In this document: in pieces, positions 1 through 12,700 of the stretch
How positions within the stretch are numbered: the stretch's first letter is position 1
Layout: each line of letters starts with the position of its first letter
Source: Phoronis australis
Taxonomy: Eukaryota; Phoronida; Phoronidae
Direction: 5' to 3'
NCBI GenBank assembly: GCA_002633005.1
Contig: NMRA01000534.1
Coordinates: forward strand, 65,278 to 129,277
Length of the DNA: 64,000 bases
Notes under the pieces: model-generated
Told to the model about the DNA's origin: nothing
What the model saw: only the letters and a program-made list of their open reading frames with translations
Database searches by the model: none
Program-made: the position numbers and the translations under genes

Positions 1-3000
1 ACTCTGTAATGTGAGTGAACATTTTTTTCTGAAGAAGCGGCTTTATTGGGGCGATGCTGCCCCCACCACTTTCAGGGAGAGCACTACCTCCTTCCCTTCC
101 TGCTTCTTGTACCTATGATAATTGTTAACTTGTTATCCTATCATTTCTTATGGCCTGTTCTGCTGTTCAGCTTGTCCATCAGTAATACCTGACTTTAATG
201 TTGTTGGCACATTTTTATACAAATACAAGGGTTTCTGTAATATTGAAGAAAAGTTCCCGACTTCTTGTATACCAATGTTCTTTTGAATAAGCTGTCTGGT
301 TCTTAACTGAAAATCATTGGCATTTTAGATTGGGCAGGACTCTTGTTCTTTTCCTGCACTGGTCTTCCAGCCAGTACCTAGCTACCTGTCATGGAGGATT
401 AATTCCAGCTGAATGACAGGAGTGGACTCTCAATCATGACACCTTGTTGTGAACTACCACTTCACTGAAATTGCATTATATAACTCCATTAAAGTGCCTT
501 GTGTCCATTGTTGGGCAGTGTAACTTGATAAGCTTGTAACTGTATCCGATTACCTCTTGTAGAAGGTAACACTTGTTTTGGGAGGGTCAGAGGGGTCGTA
601 TTTTTTTCAATGAATACCAATTTTGTTACTAAGTGTTGAGTGCAACTCATTTTGTATTTTATTGGAAAAGCATCTGAGAGATTTTTTAGACCTTTGAATA
701 TGGTGTTGAATTCAATTTGATGTTTTACACTGCATATATGTTGCTTTACTTTTTTGTGCATAGCAGTTGTAATCGCCTGGGCACGCTACACTGGGTTGAC
801 CTCTAGAATAACAATGACAGGCCTACAACAGTAATTGTCTGGGGAATGACTTTGAAATGATCTGTAATTGGAATTTGTGTTTCTGCACTGTGTAGCCTTT
901 GTTTTAAAAACGGAGCATTTGAGCTTAAACCTGTTATTCTTTTACCCAGTTAAAAATTTAAAGTTACTAGTTAGATTACACAATTTTGTTTTCAAAGCAA
1001 AACATTTCACCTTTCCTGATAAACTTTCTCTTCTCATATCAAAGCATTTCACCTTAAAGCTGATCATACTTTCACTTCTCAAAACAAAGAATTTCGCCTT
1101 AAACCTGATATTTTCTTTTATCAATTAAAAACTGAAACTAATTAGAATATCATTCACACATACTTTTGTGTAACCTGCTAGAGGTCACCAAAGGTGAGCC
1201 CCGCTTACCTTTGTGACTCACCTGTCAGCTATCACCAACAAACCGTGTATAGTTTACCTAAAAACAATAAAGATAAAGGTTGTCGGAAATACCAACGTTT
1301 ACCCAATGCATTGTCAACCCTTTGATATATTAGCTCAGACATCATAACAGTATTGTCCATTTGAGTTATAAAAACATACCAAAGAAATAATCGGCATTGA
1401 CAGTGTTACGTTTCAGTAGTTTGATATCCTCATTTTGTCCAAGCGTTTGGCTTGTTATTTGATTGGATCTTTCCTGAGGCTATTGTTTGCACATGGTCAG
1501 TCGCATGAGTCATTCACAACTTTTTGACCAACAGGAGTCGACAGAGTTATGTTGGTTGTGAAAGACAATTACTGCAGTACATAGGTTATGCTTTTGGAAA
1601 TATTAAGACTAATGAGCTGTAAATCAGATGTCTTGTTAAGTTTCGTCAGTTATGGCAAAACCTGGAAGGTAATCGTATGAAAAATGATAACACGAATCTT
1701 TTCAAAAATAGCCAATTTTTCATAATTTTACATTGTATCGATTTCAGCAATCGAGAGTTGAATTTTTTAACGAACAAATTTGTTTCCTTTTTAGCATATT
1801 ACCGTAGTTTATTCATCCTTATCTGAAAACGAGGATATCACTTTTATGATACCATTTTTGTCATTTTGTACTAAACATTGCAGCGTTCTTACAATTAATT
1901 TGTTGACCACTGGTCAGTTCATCATTTGTGCAATGTGTTACCTTTCAACAGTGTCTCTCAAGAAATTTACCTGCTCCAAACATTGTTAAGAGCTGCCCAT
2001 AGACATGTAGACTTGGAAAGCCAATTTCAGTGTCTTGTCACTGAGGTTGCGTTACGTATGCATGGCATTTGTCTGCATTCATTTGTTCCGGTGTTGGTTC
2101 TTACTACAAAATTAACGTAAAGCCATCTAGTAATATTACTATAATTTCGAAATTTTACAGTTTCCTTAAAATATATCCACATAACCAAACTCATGTACCT
2201 AGATCAAATAACACTAGGCCAATGGGAAAAATTTCATCTTCACTAAAAATTTTGACAATGCTTGACGTTTTGTACCTGAAATTCAAAGAGGAATCTCGCG
2301 GCTAATCTCGGGGTCGCAAGCTCTAACAGTAGAATACATAGATCATGCACGGATGTTGGCATTCCAGTTCTAGAGTTCTATGGGCTAACTTGTAGTCAAC
2401 ACAACATTGGCAAAAATATTTTGAATGAAAACCATTTCTTTTGTTGAAATCACTGTTGCTCTAGCTGTTTTTGTATGTCAGGCAGAAGTTTTAATTATAT
2501 TGTCGTCACTTCATGTTTGCCCAGGCCACTATTTTTAGTTGTCCCTGTCCATCACTCATCTTGAATGTTCTACAAGAGTCATGGGGGTAATAAGCTGATG
2601 CCAGACCTGTCAGCTAGTGATGACCTTTTGCTAGGACATGCAGTGCCATTTCTGAAGACTATCGGAGGGGAATCCTTTGGTTTTTATTCTTTAATACACG
2701 GGGAGTTTGTTAACATTGTACAGGTGATACAACTGTGGATTAATAGGAGTCTTTGATGTATTCAACGGAAAATTCACCGATGCTAACTTGATTTGTTTTG
2801 TTTGAAGTTTGTGATTCGGTTTGACCTAATTAGCAGTGTGCGAGCAAGTATTCTTCTTCATTATAACTTTGTCTATTGCTTGATTAGTGGTCAAAGGTTT
2901 TATTGTGTGCACAAATTGAACACATAAGTAAGCCACCACATAGAATGCACAGTATCTTACTTATGAGCATTGAGAGGTTTGCTGGGTAGACTTAAAGTTA

Positions 3001-5769
3001 AGACAATGTAACAGGTGTTATATTTTCTTCAAAAAGTTTAAGTGGAGATTTGACATACTGTCCTACTCTCCCCTGTGTTATAATTTTCAAAAGCAAACAA
3101 GCCATGAGTTCTGTTGATGGAATTTATGTTTTCCTGGAGATTTTAGATTTTTTGGCTAAGCTATACCCCTAGTAGTTGCATACATTCCAAAATAAAAAAG
3201 TAAGATATTTAGATCTGGGATGCTTGGGGGAAACTGTCTGTCGCAACTTCCAAAATAGCATGCTGATTTTTTTGTATTTTTTAGTGGTTTGTGTGAAATG
3301 GAATGAGGGGAAATAGGGGTATGCAGTGTGGTAATGCAAGGAAATATGCGGGCAGGCATTAACACAACTGCTGTGCTTTCAGTAGGTAAATATTATCTCC
3401 CATATCTAAAAAGCAGGACATTCTTATGCTGTCACAGGGTGTAAGAACAGTCCTGCCTAAAGTGGGACAGTTGCCAACTATGAAGTGGCCAAGGATGTGG
3501 TTTGAAGGTATTTCCTCAGATTTTGGTTTCAGATGTTCTAGAAGTTGCGGGTGCTAACACTTTTTTGGATAATTTTGGGTTTCTTTCTGGTCAGGCATGC
3601 ACTGTGAAACTGAAAGTGTGTCACGCTCCGAGCAATGATTTTTTTTTGCTTTTCAACAAGCTTCACTGCACTTTGTCAAAACCTTTTTATGAAGAGGTGA
3701 ATTCCTGTAGTAACCCGTAACATATTCATGGCACAAACAGATCAGGGTGAGTTTTTGGGGCTGTGTTGGCTGCAATAGTTTGAGCCTTTGTGCAACAATG
3801 ATGTTTATGCCAAGAGTAGATTTCTGCCAAAATCCAATCCACTGGACAACATAACTTGATAGGTAGACAAATTTGTCTTCTGCTCAACACTGTGTGCTTT
3901 AAAGATTGACTGTTTGCACAATGTAATGGCTCATATTTCAAACTGTAATACTCCAACCAATCAGTGGGAAAGATGTCTTTTTGCAGTGTTGTAGATATCA
4001 ATTGATAGACAAACGAGGTTCTGTCATTATGTTTGTACACAGTTGTGCTTATTTTTTGGGGGTGAATTATCACTGGTGTCTCTAGATGTACCTGCCGTGC
4101 ACTTTAAAAATTTACTCTTTATTCCTGAACTATTAAAATGTTTTATACATGTAGCACATATCAGTAAATTTGTTGCCATGTGGTTTTCTGAAATCTTATT
4201 GCCCTTTTGTTCTCAGTTTTGCTTTCAGCTGTAAGGGGTTTGAAGGGTCTGTTGTGCTCTGTTTAACAGTTGTAATAACAATTTAACTGCGTGTTTTCTG
4301 GTGTTGAGCAACACTGAGAGTCTATGTTTGTGCGATCATTCAGAACCGAACCATAGCTGACTAATATCGCCCAGTTCACAACAAAAAATGCAGGTATCAG
4401 ATGCCGCGAGCTATTCCATCTGATCACAATGCTGTGTTCGTATGGGCCTGTATAGCTGGGTATATTATAACAAATTTCTTACAATCTTGCATGTTTTGGT
4501 GATTATTGTCGGCATTGTGCTTGTTTTCATAGCACATTTTCTGCCTTTCTGCCCGTAAAGTGTTGAGATTGTTTGAACTCATTCTCCTGACTGGCTATAG
4601 ATGGAACACAATGGCAATAAAAATATTAAAATCCTGTGTTGACTTTACTGAGCAATAGCTGTGAATAAGACTTGCTACTGTCTAAACACTGAGCCTACCT
4701 GATTACCTATTGAGCCCTGTGTTCTTGGCACAGACCTGCAGTCTGGGCAGGTTGACCAGAGTGTTTGGACTTCTTTTTAGTGGCTGGCTCAGGCTAGAAA
4801 CATTCACTTGTCTGCCAGCGGAAATCTTTTCACGTGCGAGTCAATGGCGATTGCCTACTCTATTCCATGTGTTAATTGGTGCGCGTACAAGACTGCTGTT
4901 CATTCTGCTCATAGATTCTGCTCTGATTAGAACGTTGACGAGATGGTGGCCAGTTCTGACATCTTGTTCAGGTATTTGTCTTAGATTGCTGATAATGTGG
5001 AGTTTTCTCAAGTCTTTTGTATTTAATTCCTTTTGTGAATTTGTGAACCAAAATTGTATCTGCTTAATTTTGTTTTGACGTTTACCCGAGTTTGTTTACT
5101 TTTTCATTTATTTTACGCATTTGTTATGCTTTTCAAAGACCGATCGTACTTTTTTGTTTGGAATTTTTCGTTTTTGACAGTTTTTATTTTTATTAATTTT
5201 TGATGTTGAATAATTAAATGCTTCTTGCGAATGGGATTATGAGATCAGACCAGCTATTTTGTTTCCTTGTTATTTACTAGTATAGATTGAATATTTTGAG
5301 CTTTTGTGTTGGGCAAGTCCTCTGTTTTGCACCTACCAAAACTTAAACAGAGCCAACTGCAAATTAGTGAAATGTTTATCTGAGTGACAGTCTATCACAT
5401 CCAGCCTGGAAGTAGGCTGGTTGTTTCAGATGATGCTGCCTTGCTCATTATTAGAGAGATGGAAGTCCTGTCATTTCCAAAATAAGCTCATAAAACATTA
5501 CTCATGTTCAGTTTGATACATGTTGATGTTCCTCTTATTACTGCAATTACACCATTTGTGAAGTGGTGGTCTATGCAGTTTATTGGCCTCAATATATCTT
5601 CATTTCCGTTGACACTGTCAGCCACATGTTGTTAGGGCCAGTCCGGAAGTTTTTGATGTATTGTTGAGCCATTGTTGACATCCTGCTCCTCCACCAATGC
5701 TGTTGCTTCATTGGCGCCTCCCAAAGAGGCCAAGCCATGCATACATATGGAGCCTCACATACACAGGGA

Positions 5770-5806
5770 TCATTCATTCATTCATTTATTCATTCATTCA
5801 TTTATT
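5770..5806. repeat. (ATTC)n microsatellite
   Basis: Run of ATTC/ATTT tetranucleotides of about nine units, slightly interrupted. Confidence 0.85.
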
Positions 5807-7523
5807 GGGTTTGTAGAAAGTCATTGTTTCCTGCCTGTCTGTGACTTTGTTCACAAGTCTCTCTTGTATCCTGCTGTGAGATATAACCCTTATAGACTGC
5901 ATTGTGGTCCAGTAGGCACAGCTCAGTGGGAGTGTGTTTATCAGATTTTCACACCTTTCCTGTGTTATTCTAAAGTCTCAGGTAAGCCAGTGCTACCTGT
6001 AAGTGTTCAGGTTACAAGACTCTCGCCTAGATAAGATTGCACAGATGATGGAGTTCAGTGAGAGATACCTAGGAGATGTCATCGTCTCTGTCATTTAGCA
6101 GCTTAAGTTTGATTTCATCAGTGCTTCGAGGGTAATTCAGGCATGAGTGAAGACGCTGTGTATGGATTCTGCAGCCTCTGTCTGGTTCAAAGTCGTGTAG
6201 ATGTCCTCGTGCAAAAGAAAATATTTATTTAATATATTCGCAAATTCCAGTGTCATGTTCATGTGGAGTGAATAGGTATGCAATCTCCATAAGACATTAG
6301 ACAGCCCTAGACCTGGTGAGTATCCCTGAATTGTGTCTGCATCGACTTTTAAAAAGAACCACTACCATTAGAAAAACTGGATAATTTTAATACTGTGGAA
6401 CTCACTTGAATGCATAGGTTAGTTGCTTTTTATCTTCCGTTGATATTTATACATGTATTATTTGTTTTTTATTCTGTTATTTTGTCAAGTTTGCTAATTT
6501 CGGGTAGTTGATAATTGCTTAACTGTGTACATTTCTGGACTTGTGGTGTTACTTGTTTTGCTCGGGAGCTTAATAATATCACGTGAAGCATAAAATGTTG
6601 AAAATTTGTGCTTTTGCTGAAAAACAATGCATCCTGGGGTAGCTTTTCGTGGAAATGCCCCCCTCAGCATTGTTCGAGTGATGCAAGCGGTGTTCATGTT
6701 GTTTACCTGTAACTTAGTGGTCTCTCATTTTGCATTTAATATTTCGTGCCATAATTCAAATTTGTTGGCATTGGTGTGGTGTTTGTAGAGCTCTGACGTC
6801 TTAAAAGGTGAATTATTTTCACCTTTTGTGTAAATGATGTAACGCTTGATTTATTGGCAGTCTGTCACGTTTGAAAACAAACGTTACTCTTAACTTCTCA
6901 TTTTTACTGATAGTTAGTGCCAATTTATGCTTAGGTGTTAATGTATTTCCTGGTGAATAGCTCAGTGGGACCTTTCAACCATTCACAAGTCCCCTCTCAC
7001 TATATATACTGTCCAGTCATTGCGAAAATCATAATTGAATAAACATGTGATCTCATGGTCATACTGCAGAGTGAACGGAGCATAAGGAGAGCTTATTTGC
7101 TTATCTTTTTGCTCGTATAAAAGCACATTTCCTGTGGCTTTTACCTTCTGCGAAGTCGGAAGAGATACTGGTGCGTGCAGAGGTTGATACTCTAAAATGT
7201 TTATTTGTGTTTTTGCATTGGTTCCGAGTAAGCATATTCGTTCTCTGTTCAAATAATGTATGTGGTGGTTGACTGAGCAAGTGGCGCCAGCTCACCAGCG
7301 TTGTTCCAAGATCAGTTGAGTGCATTGAATTTATCAATCGATGGAGTTTTTTGAAAAGTTTGTACTGACCAGCCATCATAAAACAAAATGTTAGTAAAAG
7401 ATTCTGGTCATTTTAACAAATGAATACAATTGGCTTTTGGAAAATGGTATATCAAAATTCTAACAATTACTTTTTAGCAACATTATTATGAAGAGAGATT
7501 ACTGTATTGATCTTAATTATCAT

Positions 7524-8042
7524 TTAAGGTTGTCTATAAAAATGTTTAAATTTGGCTAACTTCAGAACATCATATCTCAGAAATAACTGATCGGATCCGT
7601 GTGAAACTTTCAGATAGTGGGCTTCATGCATTTTTCCAAAATGCTTTAAAGTAATCCACCGTTACAAGAGGGGATATCAAAAAATAGGACTTCATGATTT
7701 TTATGAAAAAATTCAAATGCTGCAAAAAGTGAAATGATAATCTAGAAAGCTGAACGTTTTTGAAATTTCATCTTGAACAAACAAAATTTTGCCGTTTTAT
7801 TTAAATGTCGTCTTACTGTGAACATGCCTTTCTTTTTTGCTAAATTTAACTAAAAACCTGGTCACGTGATCCAATCAGTGGCAAATTGGTATTTAGTCAA
7901 AAACAAAACAAGCTTTCTAAATATTTTTTTCCTTAATTTTAATTTTAATTTGGTTTTGTGTTATCTTGTTAATTGTTAATATTTGAAAACATAGCTTGTA
8001 GATATTTGACACAGTCTTGTCAACAAGGACCTACATAACCTC
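7524..8042 (+). mobile_element. MITE-like element, family A copy 1
   Basis: Begins with a TTAAGGTTG-type end and finishes with AGGACCTACATAACCT, which are imperfect inverted repeats of each other. The interior shares with other copies a conserved stretch (GAAACTTTCA followed by a segment resembling ATCTGATCAGCCATTTCTGA, read on the opposite strand in some copies). It is about 520 bp, non-coding, and inverted relative to the copies at 23.2, 37.0, 54.5 and 57.8 kb. Confidence 0.7.
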
Positions 8043-9532
8043 AGAAGATAAATTTCTTTACGTTAACCATTCCTGTGCGTCTGACCTTTTTTCTTGGCAA
8101 CTTTGGGGACACTTTGTTATCATTGCACCTCACTCCATACTTTTGTTATTGCTGAAGGTTTTGCGTTATCTTGTTAATTGGCCATGTATTGTTTGTTCAG
8201 TCAAGTGCAGTTTGAGATAATCTTGGATAGTATGTTTACTTTTAAGGCTATTGGATTTAAATGGCTGCCAAAGGCAAATCCCACTTTTTAGATCTTTTCC
8301 TTGACTTTTTGTTGTATTTATCATCTTGTATATCTCATAAGTGGAGTCAGGAGCTTCAAGTGGATTATTCTTGTTGCATTTCTGCAAATTGACTCTTTCT
8401 TAAAGTGGCGCAAAATTCGTGATTGTTTGTTGATTTTTATGCTAGAATAGCCTTGTCAGTGAACAGAGATAAAGTAGTCTTCAGATTTCCTTGTTTCTCT
8501 GTTGTCTTTCAAAATTTAGTAAGATATTACTGGAAACTTTACTGCTCACATGAATTTGGAATCTTGCAGTGGTTTCCCACTAGAAGCGAAACTTTGATTT
8601 TAGTAAAGTTTATGTGAGTGGGAAAGGCAGCTAATCTGCAAGCGAAATATTGCTGAAAATAGTAGGATTTAATAGCAAAAGTTGGGTACTCACAGATACT
8701 GAGGTGTAGTGGGACAGGACAGAGCGAAACTTCAGCGACATTATCGATAGCGGTTGCGGCAATGATGGAGGATCATGCGAGACTCGGCAAAATGTGTTCT
8801 TTGTTATTGAAGAGTTAGTTTACATTGGTACATTTCAATTTGTAAATAAATAAAAGAATACACATCAGATGAAGAATGACACTGATCATTTTCATAATTA
8901 GTGGTAAATGGTGGGAAAACAAATTTCAGTTAGCCTCGATCCCTCTACTCAGTACTCGCTTGAGAGTACGAATGAACTGCGTCGTCTGGAATTTTTCTCT
9001 GATGACTGAATTGCCATAGAACGATAACTTCCAAATCGCTGTCTAGTGGAAAGGGTTACCAAGTTTCGGCGAAGCTTTGGTAAACCGAACGAAGTTCCCC
9101 TGATGGGGAAAGCACCTTTGGTATTCAAAATTCAAGCATACACTCAGCAAATATAATGCTTGATGTGGAAATCAAGCCCCATTAAAACTTGAGATTACAA
9201 ACCAAACGTTGTGCCTAGAGGGTAATGCCTCTTCTTAAATAAGGCATGTTGGTGCTCACTATTTTCACAGAACCACATCACAGCATATACTATGCAGCAA
9301 GCATGTTTTTACAGTTTTTTTTACCATACATACCATGCATTGTTTCTTTAAATCGACGTTACTGATTTCTTGACTTGTTTTTCAAAAGTTGATTATCACG
9401 CCACAAGAGGACCCAGTGATCAGTGCAGTGGGCCCAGGAGTGTGGTCTATGCACGCCACTGCAAAGGCATCAGGTGACTTATCTGGTTTTTATTACTTGA
9501 GGTGGATAACAATTCTGTTGTCATTTTTTCAG

Positions 9533-9718
9533 ACCCAGGTTGCCAAGGGTAATGATCTAGTTAAAGAGGGAAAGAGTCTGGCAGTGAATGAAGAGCTTGG
9601 TGATATAGGAGACGCAGCCGAAAGACTGGCATCACAGATGAAGAATTTCACGGGACAACTGGAGAGTACAAGGGATAGGATAGAGGCTACCGCCAAGTCT
9701 TACAGCCTCTTGGACAAG
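9533..9718 (+). CDS. PLEKHG4: PLEKHG4 exon: spectrin-like segment (62 codons, phase 0/0)
   Basis: Acceptor TTTTTTCAG and donor GTAGGT. The peptide is charged and helical (NEELGDIGDAAERLASQ within it) and continues in frame into the exon at 12565. It lies mid-protein, so upstream exons must exist. Confidence 0.8.
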
Positions 9719-12700
9719 GTAGGTGCTGATATATGAACAGGGGATCATTTTTGGTAAAAATCCTTCATTTTGGTTGAAAAATGATTATTGTGGATATTTT
9801 CCCACATTGCAGCAAATGACGAATATTGCCAAAGTTTTTGTGACGGTCCTGCTTGCAATAAAGTAAATCTTTCTGAGAAATTTATATTGTTGAAAAATTT
9901 GACATATGGTGATGAAGTACCTTTACCCGCCCATAAAACATCTTAAAATGAAGATTTTTTACCATTCTTTATTTAACAATTGGATTGTTTTTCTTTCAGC
10001 CATTGTCCTGCTTGTTTATTGTGATGGTGTAGTTGTAAAGCATTAGTTGTTTGTAAACCATATCACACTACCGTACAGTATGTATATGGAGGTTTGGTGT
10101 CAGTTAGGTTACTGGCAGCTTGTAGCCTTATGGGTGGTGGTTTTGTTACTGTGGTGTTATGCATTTGTGTCTACCGTTGAAGCGCGTAGCAGTGATTTTT
10201 CGTGGTAACATTGTTCTTGGTTTTCCAATGCTAATATTTTGTGGTCATTTTCATGTGACTGAATTTATCCAGGACCATGATCAAACAACTAAGTCTTCAT
10301 ATTGATATGTTGTGGACTGCCATGATCTTACCCAGGATGCACCTGCTATAGGTGCATGTTACTTTTTATAGTGCAGAGGTGCCAGATTACATAACTATGT
10401 ATAGCCCAACACAAGGAAAGTTAGGAAAGGTTCTAATTGGTATTCACAATGAAGCCTGTTGTGTTGCCGAAGATTTCTTTTGTGTTGTGCAGTGATACCA
10501 ACATCCACATTCGTAATATTACTCAAGATTTAAGGTGTTCCATGCTGGTGGTTGCTTTGACAGGTTTAAACTGTTGGATAAAGGCTTTGGAAAAAGAAAA
10601 TATCGCTTATTGTGCATGCTGTTGAACTTGGTAGCTCAGCACATAGAGGATGGCTTATTGGTTGGTTGGGAGTGCACAATCGGACTTTATTGATATGTGC
10701 AGGGGGCAGTGTTCTCTGCTTGGCTGTCCCACTGTTGTCTGCCATTCAGTGTGATGTGTGAACACAAGTTGTCACTCTAACAGCCTACGCACGTTTGAGC
10801 ACATTGGCTGCGTGAATAAGGTGTGAGAAGGCTGTGTTGACTGCTGTGTTGTTTTAACCCATGGCAGGCCTCCCATGTTGGCGTGCCCAGTGGGAGGTGT
10901 TGAGGTGTATTGAGGGCCGTCAGTGTCGAGATTGGTCCAGTACTCCACTGCATGTGGCAATGGAATCTTGTGTCTCCGTTTTCCCCTCCGAGTGTTCTGG
11001 GAAGACGTGTTCACTTACTGTAGCTTGTTTGAAAGGTCTGATTTTAACAAGAATCTAATTTTCTCAAGTGGGCTACAATTGGAAGGTAAGTAGGTACCTA
11101 AGGCGAAATCCTGGTAAAATTTGTTGGACGTGGGTTACTCTTAGTAAGCTGAATGCTCAGTGGCTGTGGAACCATTCTAAACAGGGAACAGTGCTCAAAA
11201 GCATATATTTAAGACTTTTTAAAACAGTACAGTTCTCCTGCGCTTGCCAGTAGTTACTTTCATTGAGTGCTGTTTTGAGACAGTTGCACGCAGTTCAGCA
11301 TTTGCTTCAGACTCAAAAATGATACTATACATGGTGAATATTCACCGGATGTCAGGAATCTGTTAACTACCTACACAGACCTATGTTTTCACTTCCACCT
11401 GGCGGTATAAAAACCTTGTGGCAGAGTATGTAACTGCCACAAACGCAGTTAATTGTGAAAATAAAATTCCATCTTGTTATTATTTTCAAAGCAGTTTAGA
11501 AATCCGCTGATCTCCAGATCACCTGACTGTTGTGCTTGTCACAGTGACGATTTCAAAGACCTTTTATCTCCGAACTATAAATGTTCCAAAATATGTTTTC
11601 AGAAAGTTGAAAGACTGCCCAACTATTTACTCTAGACCTTTTATCTCCGAACTATAAATGTCCCAAAATATGTTTTCAGAAAGTTGAAAGACTGCCAAAC
11701 TATTTACTCTTCATTAAGTACTCTGATAGAACAATTACTGTGAATAGTACAGTTCCATGTTGTTAATGTACAAGGACCCAACTCATGTTATGAATGAGCT
11801 TACCACTGTAATCAAGCCTGTGATCTAATCTTCATCTAATCTGTGGTCTCAGTGAAAACATTGAGCACTTTAAGTAGAACAATAGCTCTTAGGTGAATTT
11901 CTGCTTCAACTGAGTTTGCAGACTGGGCACATTCTCTTGTAATAATGGCTGCATTCTCTGTCTGCCCAGGGCTCTGTTGTAGCATTAGAGCCAAACATAT
12001 ACCTTGACACAATGGTCACTCAGAAGGCAGCTATTCAGAAAATGCAAATAGGTGTATCCCACCAAGCTAATCAGATCCTATGGTCAAGATTATATCTGGC
12101 TTTCTGCAGAGCTATGGTTTAACTAACCAAGCTGTGTTCAGTTTGTAAGTTGAAGGCTGTATTGCAAGGATTTGGTTGTCCCCTGCAGTGCTGTGGAACT
12201 CTGGTAGAATGGCTAGTGAAAAGGAGGAGTCTATATAAGGCAATGTAATGTTAACAGTTATAGTTGGGTTCATGTGGTGTATGATAGTAGAAAATATATT
12301 CTTACCATTTTGAATGTTACGTTGTATTTATGCAGATTATAAACTTACCTATAAGCACTGTGCCACTATTTTAGAGTGTTTTTTGTTAGACAAAAACTAA
12401 GAAAATGGAATGAAACAAAAAATACTTAATAGTATTTCAAAAAATAGAGTTGATTATGGTGATAATTACTAACTTATGCCGAATGACATTTAAACCCTCA
12501 GACCAAGTACTATGACTTCCGTTCAACTTGTTGTTGACATGGTCCTTCTTCATTGTTATTTCAGTCATATGAGTGGGCCCTGGAGGCCATGAAGTATGTA
12601 GCTAGTATGAAGATGGACCACTGCTCCACGCCAGAGGGCCTGGACAAGCTGACGACGAGCTTAGACCTGTACTTGGAGCAGCACCCACCCATCTCCCAGG

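Larger units (their letters stand above)
1..9532. other. Gene-poor 5' stretch, probably PLEKHG4 intron or upstream sequence
   Basis: I find no convincing exon here on either strand. Open frames are short, low in complexity and lack paired splice sites with homology. Because the first visible PLEKHG4 exon begins at 9533 in the middle of the protein, this stretch is most simply a long intron, with the 5' exons further upstream. It holds an ATTC microsatellite (about 5770-5806), one MITE-like element (7524-8042) and a small hairpin near 9054-9086 in a locally more GC-rich patch (8930-9130). Exons of an N-terminal SEC14-like region could have been missed if they are short and divergent. Confidence 0.5.

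Noticed and set aside
3726-4073. 115-residue minus-strand frame in the first 9.5 kb
   Set aside because: Isolated, no recognised motif, no splice partners; length is expected by chance in this much sequence.
9054-9086. Hairpin GGTTACCAAG / CTTTGGTAAACC as a structured RNA
   Set aside because: Stem is short and the surrounding sequence shows no known RNA class; chance cannot be excluded.
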